Assembly (NCBI RefSeq): GCF_000421745.1
Contig: NZ_ATXP01000011.1
Coordinates: forward strand, 1 to 64,000
Length of the DNA: 64,000 bases
Direction of reading: 5' to 3'
Source of the DNA: Nesterenkonia alba DSM 19423
GTDB taxonomy: Bacteria > Actinomycetota > Actinomycetes > Actinomycetales > Micrococcaceae
The position numbers and the translations under genes are program-made. The first letter of the stretch is position 1; every line of letters begins with the position of its first letter. The notes beneath the pieces were generated by a model. The model ran no database searches, had not been told where the DNA came from, and saw nothing but the letters and a program-made list of their open reading frames with translations. Shown here one piece after another: positions 17,241-26,497 of this stretch.

Positions 17241-17582
17241 CTACTGCTCCTCAGCAGGAATCGGTTCGAGCCGGATCCTGAACCCTAGAGCCTTGGCGAT
17301 CCTGTGGATCGTTTCGAAGGTGGGTTGACCTTCCCCGGAGAGTGCTTTGTACAGCCCTTGTCGACTCATCCCTACACGCCGGGCAAGTTCACTGAGGTTG
17401 CCTGAACGGGCTATGGCGTCAAGTGCAGCAACGATGAGCTCGGGATGGTCACCGTTCTCTTCGAGAGACCCGAGAAAATAACCCAAGGCGTCATCGGCAT
17501 CCTCGATATAATCAGCGGCGTCATATTTGCTGAACCCGGGCTTTTCGAGGCTTAGTTCATTCTTCGTCAAAGTCTCACTCAT
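17241..17582 (-). CDS. Antitoxin of a type II system (HI1420/HigA-like HTH)
   Basis: The 113-residue protein matches the 'probable addiction module antidote' family. An N-terminal toxin-wrapping region (FSKYDAADYIEDADDALGYF) is followed by a helix-turn-helix (LSELARRVGMSRQGLYKALS) and ends in PTFETIHRIAKALGFRIRL. The start overlaps the toxin stop by four bases, giving toxin-then-antitoxin order as in HI1419-HI1420 and higBA. It should neutralise the toxin and repress the operon. Confidence 0.9.
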   Translation of the reverse strand: MSETLTKNELSLEKPGFSKYDAADYIEDADDALGYFLGSLEENGDHPELIVAALDAIARSGNLSELARRVGMSRQGLYKALSGEGQPTFETIHRIAKALGFRIRLEPIPAEEQ

Positions 17583-17884
17583 GACTTCCTCCAGTACTCA
17601 GCAAGTTGCTGAGCTTTCCTGATGTCTCGTCGCTGCGATGATTTATCACCAGCCCAAAGCAGCAGAACCACCAGAGAACCCTCCCGAAGAAAGTAGATCC
17701 GGTAGCCGGGCCCGTGGTGGACTCGAAGCTCAAAAATCCCTCCACCGACGGATTTCTCATCAACGCTGTACCCATGAGCGAGCCGATCAATCCGTCGTCT
17801 AATCTTCTGCTTGGCTTGGCGATCTCGGAGTTTACGAAACCACTGCTCGTATTCATCGCTCTTGAGCACCTCAATATGTGTCAA
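17579..17884 (-). CDS. RelE/ParE-superfamily toxin (HI1419-like)
   Basis: The 101-residue toxin belongs to the upstream partner family of HI1420-type antitoxins. Typical features are FRKLRDRQAKQKIRRRIDRL, the GGGIFELRVHHGPGYRIYF strand block and the basic KSSQRRDIRKAQQL helix; arginines and lysines in these positions carry mRNA-interferase or gyrase-targeting activity in relatives. The start is a TTG at 17884 with a GGGGTG stretch about 11 bases upstream. Codon use is less GC-biased than in neighbours, suggesting acquisition. Confidence 0.88.
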   Translation of the reverse strand: MTHIEVLKSDEYEQWFRKLRDRQAKQKIRRRIDRLAHGYSVDEKSVGGGIFELRVHHGPGYRIYFLREGSLVVLLLWAGDKSSQRRDIRKAQQLAEYWRKS

Positions 17885-18061
17885 CTGTAGTTCACACCCC
17901 TACTGTGAGCAAGACGTTCTACTCACTTCACGGTAGGGGAACCGGGCGTCTCTTTCCGCCGAAATGAACAATCTGTGGAAAACGGGAGGTGGAGCGTCTT
18001 AGTCCATCGGCACAGCCCCAATAATCCGGCCGAGGACTGAAAGTCCCGAACCTCAGCGCAC
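17885..18061 (-). other. Intergenic region upstream of the toxin-antitoxin operon
   Basis: This 177-base region is presumably the TA promoter and operator plus the end of the phosphate-symporter unit. I could not identify a palindromic operator with confidence. Confidence 0.3.
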
Positions 18062-18382
18062 TCAGGCGGGGCGTTCGTCGTCGTCCTCTTCGCGGGTGCT
18101 GCGCAGTTCGTGGAGGACTTCTTCAAACAGCACTCGCAGGTCACGCCAGCGCACCCGGGTACTGGCCAAGTATTCGGGTAGCTTCTCGATCTGTTCGTGC
18201 TGTTTGCGCCGCAGCCGCTGCTCGGCAAGCTCTTTACGGATCTGGTGGACCGTCGCCTCGGCATCACGCAAGATGATCTCCAGCTCGGTCTCCATATCCT
18301 TCAGCTTTTCTTCCCACTCCCGGTCCCAGGCGTGGTCGGGGTAGGACTCCTGCGCGTCTGACGGGTTCCGGTGTTCGCTCAT
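18062..18382 (-). CDS. Small coiled-coil protein coupled to the phosphate symporter
   Basis: This 106-residue, highly charged protein is predicted almost entirely helical (EEKLKDMETELEIILRDAEA through EELHELR), with no membrane segment. The ATG shares its A with the TGA stop of the symporter gene (TGATG), indicating tight translational coupling. No family recognised. Many bacterial Na/Pi symporters carry a helical PhoU domain at their C-terminus; this one does not, so a separately encoded helical accessory is a reasonable but untested idea. Confidence 0.75.
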   Translation of the reverse strand: MSEHRNPSDAQESYPDHAWDREWEEKLKDMETELEIILRDAEATVHQIRKELAEQRLRRKQHEQIEKLPEYLASTRVRWRDLRVLFEEVLHELRSTREEDDDERPA

Positions 18383-19767
18383 CACAGCATCACGCTCCCG
18401 AAGATCAGCCCCAGTGGCAGGGCCACAAACATACCGAGAACCCACACTGCGGCATAGAGCTTCCGTTCGGCGGCCAGGTCGCCCAGCCGGCGGGCGGCCA
18501 GCGGCGGCAGGCTACGGATATACGGCATGGAGAAGATGACGATCAGCGCAGTGACATTGAACAGCAAGTGCACCAGGGCTGCCTGCAGAGCGATGGTCCC
18601 CTCCGCCCCGGAGAAACCGAACGCGGCGATCAGCGCTGTCATCGTGGTTCCTAGATTGGCACCCACAGTGAAGGGGTAGAGCTGACGCAACCCGAAGTGC
18701 CCGGATCCAGCCAGCGGAACCGCTAGGGAAGTCGTAGTGGAGGAGGACTGCACCATCACGGTGACCGCAGCCCCGGAGGCCACCCCGGAGACCGGTCCGC
18801 GTCCAATCGCGGCGTGAAGGACCTTCTTGGCGGTACCCACCAGCAGCACCTTCAGCATCTTGGAGATGAAGTTGATGACCAACAGGATCAATCCGATGCC
18901 GACGGCGATCATCAGCACTCCGTGCCACACCGCCGGTAGGAAACTCAGACCAGCCTCCAACGCTTCAGCCCCCGGGTCGGTGACAAAGCTGATCGCCTCA
19001 TCCAGTTGGTCGAACACATAAGCCACCGGGCCGCCCTCGGCACCGGCGGTCTGCTCAGACAACCACAGCGAGGTCCGCTCCAGGAACCCGGTCAGCAGCT
19101 CCAGCGGCAGGATGATGATGACGGCCATGAGGTTGAAGAAGTCCTGAACCGTGGCCACGGAGAACCCCCGGCGGAACTGCTCCTTATCGCGGATCATTCC
19201 CAGGCTGACCAGGGTATTGGTCATCGTGGTGCCCATATTCGCGCCCATGAGGATGGGAATTGCGATCTCCAGGGGCAGACCCCCGGCCACCAGTCCCACT
19301 GTCACTGAGGTCGTCGTCGAGGACGACTGGGTCAGGGCGGTACCGGCGATACCGATCATCAGGGCGATAAACGGGTTGGTCGCGAACTCGAAGAGTTCCT
19401 CAGCCTGGTCTCCGGTGGCGATCTCGAAACCAGAGCCGATGGCGTTAACGGCAGTCAGCAGCAGCCACACACCCACCGCCACTGAAGCCCAGTTGGCGAT
19501 ATCCAGCGCCCGACCCTGCAGGCCCATGCGTTCAAAGACGCTGATGAGCTGTTGGGGTTCGCGTTCCTGTTCAGCGGCCCGGCGGGCGAGTTCCTCATCG
19601 CCTAGCTGTCCTTCGGGGTCATCCTCGGTCAGCGGGTCTTGACCCCGGACCGGATCGTATTGCTCCGCTTGTTCTTTCAGCGCGGTGGCGGCGCCGGCTG
19701 CGCCGTGCTCTCTATCCTCGTACTCTGGGTGTTCCCGGGATTCTGGGGTGGGGGTCTTGGTGCTCAT
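18382..19767 (-). CDS. Na+/phosphate symporter family protein (copy 1)
   Basis: The 461-residue membrane protein of the Na/Pi-cotransporter II family imports phosphate with sodium. The signature inverted repeats are evident: TQSSSTTTSVTVGLVAGG with GANMGTTMTNTLVSLG in the first half, and VQSSSTTTSLAVPLAGSG with GANLGTTMTALIAAFG in the second. A charged cytoplasmic N-terminus of ~85 residues precedes the first helix. No PhoU domain follows. ATG 19767 is preceded by a Pho-box-like array 76 bases upstream. It lies in tandem with copy 2. Confidence 0.92.
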   Translation of the reverse strand: MSTKTPTPESREHPEYEDREHGAAGAATALKEQAEQYDPVRGQDPLTEDDPEGQLGDEELARRAAEQEREPQQLISVFERMGLQGRALDIANWASVAVGVWLLLTAVNAIGSGFEIATGDQAEELFEFATNPFIALMIGIAGTALTQSSSTTTSVTVGLVAGGLPLEIAIPILMGANMGTTMTNTLVSLGMIRDKEQFRRGFSVATVQDFFNLMAVIIILPLELLTGFLERTSLWLSEQTAGAEGGPVAYVFDQLDEAISFVTDPGAEALEAGLSFLPAVWHGVLMIAVGIGLILLVINFISKMLKVLLVGTAKKVLHAAIGRGPVSGVASGAAVTVMVQSSSTTTSLAVPLAGSGHFGLRQLYPFTVGANLGTTMTALIAAFGFSGAEGTIALQAALVHLLFNVTALIVIFSMPYIRSLPPLAARRLGDLAAERKLYAAVWVLGMFVALPLGLIFGSVML

Positions 19768-19842
19768 CGGTATCCGTACTCCTGGCGAATTCCGTCTCAA
19801 CCGTCACATCCTGTTCAGAACCACGGCTCCAGGATGAAAGGC

Positions 19843-19886
19843 GCAGGTGTAACGGCGGGTGACACCACAGTGAACTCCGGGTGAAT
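19843..19886 (-). promoter_or_regulatory. Pho-box-like array (four 11-nt direct repeats)
   Basis: On the minus strand four consecutive 11-mers read ATTCACCCGGA, GTTCACTGTGG, TGTCACCCGCC and GTTACACCTGC. The pattern matches the 11-nt direct-repeat units (GTTCACCCG-like) bound by actinobacterial PhoP as described in Streptomyces. The array lies 76 bases upstream of the symporter start, a suitable position for activation under phosphate limitation. Confidence 0.65.
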
Positions 19887-19959
19887 TCAGTTACTGTGAA
19901 GCAAACTCACAGAAGGCATGGAGTGGAGGGGAGCCGACGACGTCGGCGTCTCACCTCGT

Positions 19960-21183
19960 TTACAGCAGGATGATGAGTAGCAGCGGCAGGGCCACGAAGA
20001 CCCCGAGCACCCAGGCGAAGGCTGCGGCGGGGCGCCGCACCGCCAGGGCGGCGAGCCCTTGAGCGCCGAGCACAGGCAACTGGCGGATGCCCGGCAACCC
20101 GAAGATCACCAGGGTGCCGAAGAGGTTGAAGAACAGGTGGACCAGGGCGGCGGTGAGTGCGATAGTCCCCAGGGCTCCGTCGAAAGCCAGGGCGGCGACC
20201 AACGCGGTGATGGTGGTGCCGATATTCGCCCCCAGGGTGAAGGGGTAGATCTGCCGCAGACTCAGAGCCCCGGAACCGGCCAACGGCACCATCAGTGCCG
20301 TAGTAGTGGAGGAGGACTGCACCATCACGGTCACCAGAGCGCCAGAGCCGATCGAGGTGACCGGCCCACGGCCGACAGCAGCGTGTAGCACCCGCTGGGC
20401 CCGGCCGACCAGCAGGGCCTTGAGCTTGCGGCTGATCATGTTGATAACCGCCAGGATGAGCCCGATGGACACTGCGATCATCAGCACCCCGGCCACGACA
20501 TCGGGAAGCCAGCTGAAGCCGAACTGGATGAGCTCGGACAACGGGGTGGTGGCCCCCTTGATGACCGCACCCAGACCGCCCAGCACCGTGGAGAACAACC
20601 CGGCCTCCGCCCCGGAGAGGCCGGAGGCCGCAGCGGTGGCGGCTCGCTCCAGCAGCCCGAACGCCAACTCCAGGGGCAGGAAGACCAGCACGGCCAGCAG
20701 GTTGAAGAAGTCGTGAACAGTGGCGGCGGCGAATCCACGTCGGAACTGCTCCCGGTCACGGACCATCGCCAAGCTCACCAGGGTATTCGTCAACGTGGTG
20801 CCGATGTTCGCCCCGAGGATGATCGGCACAGCGATACTCAGTGGCAGACCTCCGGCAACCAAACCCACGGTCACCGACGTCGTCGTCGAGGAAGACTGGG
20901 TCAGCGCAGTAGCGGCAACACCGATCATCAACCCGACCACCGGGTTGGAGGCAAAGGAGAAGAGTTGTTCGGCCTGGTCGCCAACGGCCAGAGAGAATCC
21001 GGAGCCGATCACGTTCACTGCGGTGATGAGCACATAGACCCCGAGCGCGACGGCCAGCCAGTTCAGAACAGTGGCCGTACGTGGGGAAAGCCTGCTGTGC
21101 TTGACGGGACCCGGAAGGGGAGAGGGTGCCGGCGGCACATCCACTGCGGGGGTGTGCTTCTCCGGCGCCGGGAGTACGGCCAT
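19960..21183 (-). CDS. Na+/phosphate symporter family protein (copy 2)
   Basis: The 407-residue paralogue of copy 1 has the same duplicated core (TQSSSTTTSVTVGLVAGG with GANIGTTLTNTLVSLA; VQSSSTTTALMVPLAGSG with GANIGTTITALVAALA) but a shorter proline-rich N-terminus. It lacks a PhoU domain and has no coiled-coil partner. It lies 192 bases upstream of copy 1 in the same orientation, with its own Pho-box-like site, so the two are separately promoted tandem duplicates. Confidence 0.92.
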   Translation of the reverse strand: MAVLPAPEKHTPAVDVPPAPSPLPGPVKHSRLSPRTATVLNWLAVALGVYVLITAVNVIGSGFSLAVGDQAEQLFSFASNPVVGLMIGVAATALTQSSSTTTSVTVGLVAGGLPLSIAVPIILGANIGTTLTNTLVSLAMVRDREQFRRGFAAATVHDFFNLLAVLVFLPLELAFGLLERAATAAASGLSGAEAGLFSTVLGGLGAVIKGATTPLSELIQFGFSWLPDVVAGVLMIAVSIGLILAVINMISRKLKALLVGRAQRVLHAAVGRGPVTSIGSGALVTVMVQSSSTTTALMVPLAGSGALSLRQIYPFTLGANIGTTITALVAALAFDGALGTIALTAALVHLFFNLFGTLVIFGLPGIRQLPVLGAQGLAALAVRRPAAAFAWVLGVFVALPLLLIILL

Positions 21184-21264
21184 CCCGTGGTGCTCCTGTT
21201 CTTCGCAGCCGATGACCGCTCCACTGGAACGGTCTAGTTCGTCATCCAGAAGAACAGTGCCAGT

Positions 21265-21286
21265 CCAAAGTGAACTTTAGGTAAAC
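21265..21286 (-). promoter_or_regulatory. Pho-box-like direct repeat upstream of symporter copy 2
   Basis: On the minus strand two adjacent 11-mers read GTTTACCTAAA and GTTCACTTTGG, 82 bases upstream of the ATG. They resemble PhoP direct-repeat units and mirror the array before copy 1. Confidence 0.55.
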
Positions 21287-21480
21287 AGCCAGGAAACTGT
21301 ACTCAACAGTTCCATCGAGGTGTTCGACGAGGAGGCTCAGACCCCCGGTGAACCGCCTGGTGCGCACTGTCATTGCCGCTGTCACCACCGGAGCGAGCCG
21401 GCCGGGAAGCTGCGTCTCTACAATGACGTTACCCCTGGTGAGAGAACACCCCCCGGACACCATGTTGAGGAGTCAACAGT

Positions 21481-22350
21481 ATGCACCACCATCACGGCCG
21501 GCTGCGCACCTTCGGCCTCCTGGCGTTCCTCTTCGCGTTGGTGCTGCTGGTCGGTGCCATCATCTCTGCGGCGACTCAGACCCCGGAGATGATCTTCGTC
21601 TTCGGGTTCATCGGGGTGATTTCAGTGGCGATCTCCTATTGGAACTCGGACAAGATCGCGTTACGGGCCATGAAGGCCTACCCGGTGAGCCGCGAACAAG
21701 CCCCTCAGCTCTACGCCATGGTTGAAGAACTCGCGCACCGGGCCGGGCAGCCGGTGCCGCGGATCTATATCTCCCCCACTCCCACACCGAACGCGTTCGC
21801 CACCGGACGTAACCCGAACAACGGTGTGGTGTGTTTCACCGAAGGCATCCTGCACCTACTCTCCGAACGCGAACTGCGGGCGGTGACCGGCCACGAGCTG
21901 ATGCATATCTACAACCGGGACATCCTCATTTCCTCCGTGGCTGCCGCGGTGGCGGGGTTCCTCACCACGATCGCGCAGTTCTTCTTCCTCTTCGGCGGCC
22001 GGGGTGGGCGGCAGCAGAACCCGCTGATGCTGGTCGGCGCACTGGTCGCGGTCATCCTCATGCCGCTCGCCGCCGGGCTGATCCGCTCGGCTATTAGCCG
22101 CACACGGGAGTACGACGCCGACGCCGACGGTGCCGAGCTCTCTGGGGACCCGTTGGCGCTGGCCTCAGCTTTGGAGAAACTGCACCACGGGGTCTCACGC
22201 CGGCCTCTGCCGGAGGACCCCAAGCATGATGCGCACGCCCACATGATGATCGCCAACCCGTTCGGGCCGCGGGCTAAGCAGATGTTCTCCACCCACCCTC
22301 CGATGGAGGACCGGATCGCCCGGCTCGAAGCCCTCGCTGGCCGCCGCTAA
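21481..22350 (+). CDS. htpX: Zinc metalloprotease HtpX
   Basis: This is a membrane-embedded M48 protease for quality control of membrane proteins. The 289-residue product has two N-terminal membrane helices (residues ~8-60), the zinc motif HELMH within VTGHELMHIYNRD, two further hydrophobic segments at ~155-205, and the third zinc ligand region REYDADADGAEL. It ends with the conserved FSTHPPMEDRIARL. TTGAGGAG lies eight bases before ATG 21481. It is divergent from symporter copy 2 across a 297-base region holding the Pho-like site. Confidence 0.94.
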   Translation: MHHHHGRLRTFGLLAFLFALVLLVGAIISAATQTPEMIFVFGFIGVISVAISYWNSDKIALRAMKAYPVSREQAPQLYAMVEELAHRAGQPVPRIYISPTPTPNAFATGRNPNNGVVCFTEGILHLLSERELRAVTGHELMHIYNRDILISSVAAAVAGFLTTIAQFFFLFGGRGGRQQNPLMLVGALVAVILMPLAAGLIRSAISRTREYDADADGAELSGDPLALASALEKLHHGVSRRPLPEDPKHDAHAHMMIANPFGPRAKQMFSTHPPMEDRIARLEALAGRR

Positions 22351-22442
22351 GCGTCAGCACCCTGGAGCTGTGCCACCCGGTGAAGGCGCAGGCACCACCA
22401 GGGAGCCCAAAGCCCCGCGGCGTTCACCGGGGGTCCTGCGGT

Positions 22443-23864
22443 CTAGCCGCGGGAGATTTTGACCATGTCTTCGCGGGGAACCACTTTGACGCGTTCGCGC
22501 TCCACGGGCCCGGATTCGGTTGCTTTGCGGCCCAGTGCGGCCTCGTGCTCATCGAGCTTCAACCAGCCTTCCCAGGTGGTGTACTCCACACCGCGGGATT
22601 CCAGCAGCTCGACGACTGCGTTCTCCTCGGGCTGCTCGGCCTCGGGCAGGTGGTTGATGTCCTCGATGAGGCAGTCGATGGTTTCCATCGCATCCCCTTT
22701 GGTGTGACCGATGAGCCCCACGGGACCACGTTTGATCCACCCGGTGGCGTAGGTGCCGGGGATGTGCCGACCGTCCTCATCGAGTACGCGTCCGGCCTCG
22801 TTGACGATGACGCCCTTCTTCTCGTCGAAGGGGATGCCTTCCACCTCGGAGCCGAAGTACCCCACGGCCCGGTAGACGGCCTGGACATCGTAGTCGAGGT
22901 ATTCACCGGTGCCTTTGACGTTTCCGGTGCCGTCGAGTTCCATCCGCTCGAACCGGATGCCGGCGACTTTCCCGGTGCCGGAGCCGTCCGGGTTCTTGCC
23001 CTCCAGGATTTCCACCGGCTGGTGGAGGAAGTGCAGGTGCAGCTTCCGGGAGGCTTCCTCCGTGCGCTCTTCCTGCTCGACCAGCCAGTTGGCCAGGGTG
23101 TTGACCATGGTCTTGACCTGGTTGTTTGACTTGATCGCCTCATCGGAGGCTTCGTCGAACTCGAAGTCTTCCTCGTAGAGCACGATGTCGACGTCGCGGC
23201 TGTGGCTGAGCTCCCGCAACTCCAGGGGGGTGAACTTCACCTGGGCCGGGCCACGGCGCCCGAACACGTGGACATCGGTGACCGGTGAGGTTTTCAGTCC
23301 TTGGTAGACATTCTCTGGGATCTCAGTGCTCAGCAGGTCATCGGCGTGCTTGGAGAGCACCCGGGCGACGTCGAGGGCCACATTTCCGTTACCGATGACG
23401 GCCACCTGTTCGGCCTCCAGGGGCCATTCGCGTGGGTAGTCGGGGTGGCCGTCGTACCAGGAGACGAAGTCGGCGGCGCCGAAGCTACCCTCTAGGTCGA
23501 TACCTGGGATGTCGAGGTCGGCGTCCTTAATCGCCCCGGTGGCGAAGATGACGGCGTCGTAGTGGCGGCGCAGGTCCTCAATGGTCAGGTCGGTGCCGAT
23601 GTTGACGTTGCCGAGCAGCCGGATGTCACCGCGGTCGAGGACTTTGTGCAGTGCTTTGATGATCCCCTTGATCCGCGGGTGGTCGGGGGCCACGCCGTAG
23701 CGGATGAGCCCGAAGGGCGCCGGGTAGCGGTCGTAGAGGTCGATGCTGAACCGCAGGTCGTGCTTCTTCTGCGCCTTGGCGAGAATGTCTGAGGCGTAGA
23801 CCCCGGCGGGACCGGCGCCGATGACGGCAACACGGACGGGCCGGGAGGAGAAGGTCTCTGACAC
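22443..23864 (-). CDS. fprA: Ferredoxin/adrenodoxin-NADP+ reductase (FprA type)
   Basis: This flavoenzyme transfers electrons between NADPH and ferredoxin, and is homologous to mitochondrial adrenodoxin reductase and mycobacterial FprA. The 473-residue product has the FAD motif VIGAGPAGVYASDIL at the N-terminus, RYGVAPDHP, the NADP motif AVIGNGNVALDVAR, and VFGRRGPAQVKFT with the conserved NADP-phosphate arginines. The C-terminal YATGWIKRGPVGLIGHTKGDA block is also present. The GTG start is preceded by AAAGGAA. It is monocistronic by position. Confidence 0.93.
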   Translation of the reverse strand: MSETFSSRPVRVAVIGAGPAGVYASDILAKAQKKHDLRFSIDLYDRYPAPFGLIRYGVAPDHPRIKGIIKALHKVLDRGDIRLLGNVNIGTDLTIEDLRRHYDAVIFATGAIKDADLDIPGIDLEGSFGAADFVSWYDGHPDYPREWPLEAEQVAVIGNGNVALDVARVLSKHADDLLSTEIPENVYQGLKTSPVTDVHVFGRRGPAQVKFTPLELRELSHSRDVDIVLYEEDFEFDEASDEAIKSNNQVKTMVNTLANWLVEQEERTEEASRKLHLHFLHQPVEILEGKNPDGSGTGKVAGIRFERMELDGTGNVKGTGEYLDYDVQAVYRAVGYFGSEVEGIPFDEKKGVIVNEAGRVLDEDGRHIPGTYATGWIKRGPVGLIGHTKGDAMETIDCLIEDINHLPEAEQPEENAVVELLESRGVEYTTWEGWLKLDEHEAALGRKATESGPVERERVKVVPREDMVKISRG

Positions 23865-24033
23865 GGCGGGGTGGTTCCTTTCGGTAAGGATGCTCGAAAC
23901 GCTCAGGACAGTATGACGTATTCACCACCGGATGTGCCGTCAGCGGTGTCACACTCCGAGATGCGCGGGTGCGGCTCAGCCACCGCTCAGGGTGGGGACC
24001 ATAGGATGAATCCATGCAGGAGGTCAGCTGAAC

Positions 24034-24552
24034 GTGCCAGGGAAGATCACGACGTCGCACGGTCAGCTCACCTGGGTCTCTCACCAGCCTGCCGGGTACC
24101 GGTGCCCGTTCTGCGGCCTGGCTGCCGGGGATGTCTCCGATCCGGGCAACCGCTGTGAGCTCAGTGACCTGGTCTACCAGGATGAGGACCTGCTGGTGTT
24201 CATCGCCTGTGACGGTTTCGGCCCGCACCCGGGGCACGCGATGATCGTGCCGAATGCTCACTATGAGGCCCTCTACGACCTCGATGACGCTCTGTTGGGG
24301 CGGATCGGTGCGATGTCACGGGATGTCGCGCTGGCGATGAAGCTGGCCTGGGACCCGGAGGGAACGAGCGTGCGCCAGCACAACGAACCGGCCGGGAATC
24401 AGCACGTGTGGCACTACCACCTGCACGTCTTCCCCCGGTACCGCGGCGATATGCTCTACCGCCAGGTCCGCGAGCCCCTGGATGTGGAGTTTCGCGCCCG
24501 CAAAGCATCTGAACTCAGACCCGCGCTCCAGGAGATCGTCAACGCCCGTTAG
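24034..24552 (+). CDS. HIT-family nucleotide hydrolase
   Basis: The 172-residue histidine-triad protein has the triad HVWHYHLHVFP and an N-terminal CPFC pair that may bind zinc as in many bacterial HIT proteins. It would hydrolyse nucleoside phosphoramidates or Ap4A-like substrates. AGGAGG (24018-24023) supports GTG 24034, and a -10-like TAGGAT is at 24002-24007. It is divergent from fprA. Confidence 0.9.
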   Translation: MPGKITTSHGQLTWVSHQPAGYRCPFCGLAAGDVSDPGNRCELSDLVYQDEDLLVFIACDGFGPHPGHAMIVPNAHYEALYDLDDALLGRIGAMSRDVALAMKLAWDPEGTSVRQHNEPAGNQHVWHYHLHVFPRYRGDMLYRQVREPLDVEFRARKASELRPALQEIVNAR

Positions 24553-24614
24553 CCCGCGGCGAATCACTCCTCACTTGAAGTATCGCGGCCGCCTCGGCCC
24601 TCCGTAAACCCCTC

Positions 24615-25646
24615 TTACCCTTCGCGGTTGACGACGGCGTCGGCGAAGCTCAGCAGAGCGCGTTTGACCGTTGAGTCAGGCAGCGGAGCGATGGCGTTCT
24701 TCGCCTGTTCAGCCCAACCGCGCGCCACCGCCCAGGATTGGTCGATCACCGGGTGGTCCACCACGGCCTGCACCGCCGCAGCCAGGGCATCGTCATCACT
24801 GAGGTCCGCATCCACTAAGGAGAGCACGCGTTCTGCCTGCGCATCACGGTTCTGCCGCAACAGCAGCACCGGCAGGGTGGGCACACCTTCGCGCAGATCG
24901 GTGCCCGGGGTTTTACCGGAGGAAGCGCCAGTGGCGGTGAGGTCGATGACGTCGTCGGCCAGTTGGAAGGCCACCCCGACAGCCTCCCCGTAGGCCTTCA
25001 ACATCTCAGAGACGTGCTCCTCGGCCCCTCCGAAGTGGGTGCCCAATTGGGCGGCGGCAGCCACAAGGGAACCTGTCTTATCGGCGATGACACTGATGTA
25101 GTGCTCGTAGGCGTCGTCGTGCTCCCCCGGCCCGACGGTCTCGTGCAGCTGGCCCAACACGAGCCGTTCGAACGTGGCCGCTTGGATGCGGGAACCATCC
25201 TGACCCAGTTCCGTCATCAGAGCGGAGGCCCGGGCCAGAATGAGGTCGCCGGTGAGGATCGCCACCGAGTTGTTCCAGACCTCGTGAGCGCTGGGAGCAC
25301 CGCGACGCATCGGCGCCGAATCCATGACGTCGTCGTGGTACAGAGTGGCCAGATGGGTCATCTCCATCACGACGGCGGCCCGCAGCACCGCATCATTGAG
25401 ACCGTCTCCCAGCATGGAGGTCAGGATGGTCAGCAGCGGCCGGACACGTTTACCCCCGGCTTCGGCCAGGTAGCGGGCAGTGCTGTGGGCCAGTTGGTCA
25501 CCGTCGCTGGAGAGCGCAGTCAACAGCTGGTCTTCGACGGCGTCGAGGGCGTCACTGACCTCGGCGGCAAGGTCCTCATCCGCGGCCAGGACGTCGAATC
25601 CGGCGGGCAGCTTGATGGTCAGCGGCTCCGCTGCGTGGTCACTCAT
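24615..25646 (-). CDS. Polyprenyl diphosphate synthase for menaquinone side chain
   Basis: This trans-prenyltransferase of 343 residues has the first aspartate-rich motif DDVMD at 105-109 ([14 protein letters not shown]) and the second in QLADDVIDL near residue 228; GGKRVRPLL is the conserved pyrophosphate-binding segment. Overlap by four bases with the menG start-to-stop junction links it to menaquinone synthesis, so a hepta- to nonaprenyl diphosphate synthase is likely. Chain length cannot be read. ATG 25646 was chosen; the frame extends 84 codons upstream inside menG. Confidence 0.92.
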   Translation of the reverse strand: MSDHAAEPLTIKLPAGFDVLAADEDLAAEVSDALDAVEDQLLTALSSDGDQLAHSTARYLAEAGGKRVRPLLTILTSMLGDGLNDAVLRAAVVMEMTHLATLYHDDVMDSAPMRRGAPSAHEVWNNSVAILTGDLILARASALMTELGQDGSRIQAATFERLVLGQLHETVGPGEHDDAYEHYISVIADKTGSLVAAAAQLGTHFGGAEEHVSEMLKAYGEAVGVAFQLADDVIDLTATGASSGKTPGTDLREGVPTLPVLLLRQNRDAQAERVLSLVDADLSDDDALAAAVQAVVDHPVIDQSWAVARGWAEQAKNAIAPLPDSTVKRALLSFADAVVNREG

Positions 25647-26377
25647 CGATCCAACCCTACTGAACCGGAGGGTTTGACCGCGTGGTGGATGGCGACGATA
25701 CCGCCGGTGAGGTTCCGGTAGCGCACCTGAGTCCACCCGGTGTCTGCAATGAGCCGGCCCAGAGCGTCCTGATCCGGCCAGGCCCGGATCGATTCGGCCA
25801 GGTACACGTAGGCCTCGGGGTTGGAGGAGACCGCCCGGGCCACAGTCGGCAGGGCGCGCATCAGGTAGCTCTTGTAGACCAGGTTGAAGGGCCGCCACGT
25901 GGGGTCGGAGAACTCCATGACCGCCAACCGGCCCCCCGGTTTGGTGACCCGCAGCAGCTCGGCGAGTCCCACCTGCGGGTCGGCAATGTTGCGCAGCCCG
26001 AAGGAAATCGTCACCGCGTCGAAGACATCATCGGCGAAGGGCAGGTTCATCCCATCACCAGCGACGAAGGTCATCTCCGGACGGCGACGTTTGCCCACCT
26101 GCAACATACCCAGCGAGAAGTCACAGGCCACCGCACGCGCCCCAGCCCGGTGGAACGGTTCAGTAGAGCTACCGGTCCCGGCGGCAAGGTCGAGCACGTA
26201 CTCACCGGCGGTGACATCCAGCGCCTCGACGAGCTTTTTGCGCCACCGCCGGTCCTGACCCAGGGAGATCACGTCATTGGTGAGGTCATAGCGTGCCGCG
26301 ACCTCGTCGAACATGGAAGCGACGTCGTCGGGACGTTTGTCGAGGTCTGCCCGCCGGTTGCGGCCTTGTCGAATCAC
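25643..26377 (-). CDS. menG: Demethylmenaquinone methyltransferase (MenG/UbiE)
   Basis: The SAM-dependent enzyme performs the last step of menaquinone synthesis. The SAM motif [12 protein letters not shown] and the family blocks [25 protein letters not shown] and VMEFSDPT are clear. The start is uncertain: GTG 26377 gives 244 residues beginning close to the usual [17 protein letters not shown]-terminus, while the frame opens eight codons earlier. No strong ribosome site is visible, so the message may be leaderless. It is divergent from menF. Confidence 0.92.
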   Translation of the reverse strand: MIRQGRNRRADLDKRPDDVASMFDEVAARYDLTNDVISLGQDRRWRKKLVEALDVTAGEYVLDLAAGTGSSTEPFHRAGARAVACDFSLGMLQVGKRRRPEMTFVAGDGMNLPFADDVFDAVTISFGLRNIADPQVGLAELLRVTKPGGRLAVMEFSDPTWRPFNLVYKSYLMRALPTVARAVSSNPEAYVYLAESIRAWPDQDALGRLIADTGWTQVRYRNLTGGIVAIHHAVKPSGSVGLDR

Positions 26378-26482
26378 CCGAGTATTGTCCCAGAACCACA
26401 AGACCGGTGCGCACCGTCACCCCGGAGCGCAGCCGAGGTCCTCGGTGAGCCTCCTGCAGATGGGGCAGTGGGGTGCGGGCAG

Positions 26483-26488
26483 TAGGAT
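26483..26488 (+). promoter_or_regulatory. -10 element of menF, near-leaderless
   Basis: TAGGAT ends nine bases before the menF ATG, so transcription would start about one to three bases upstream of the start codon. There is no Shine-Dalgarno sequence, consistent with a leaderless message as common in actinobacteria. Confidence 0.4.
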
Positions 26489-26497
26489 TGCCGGGTC

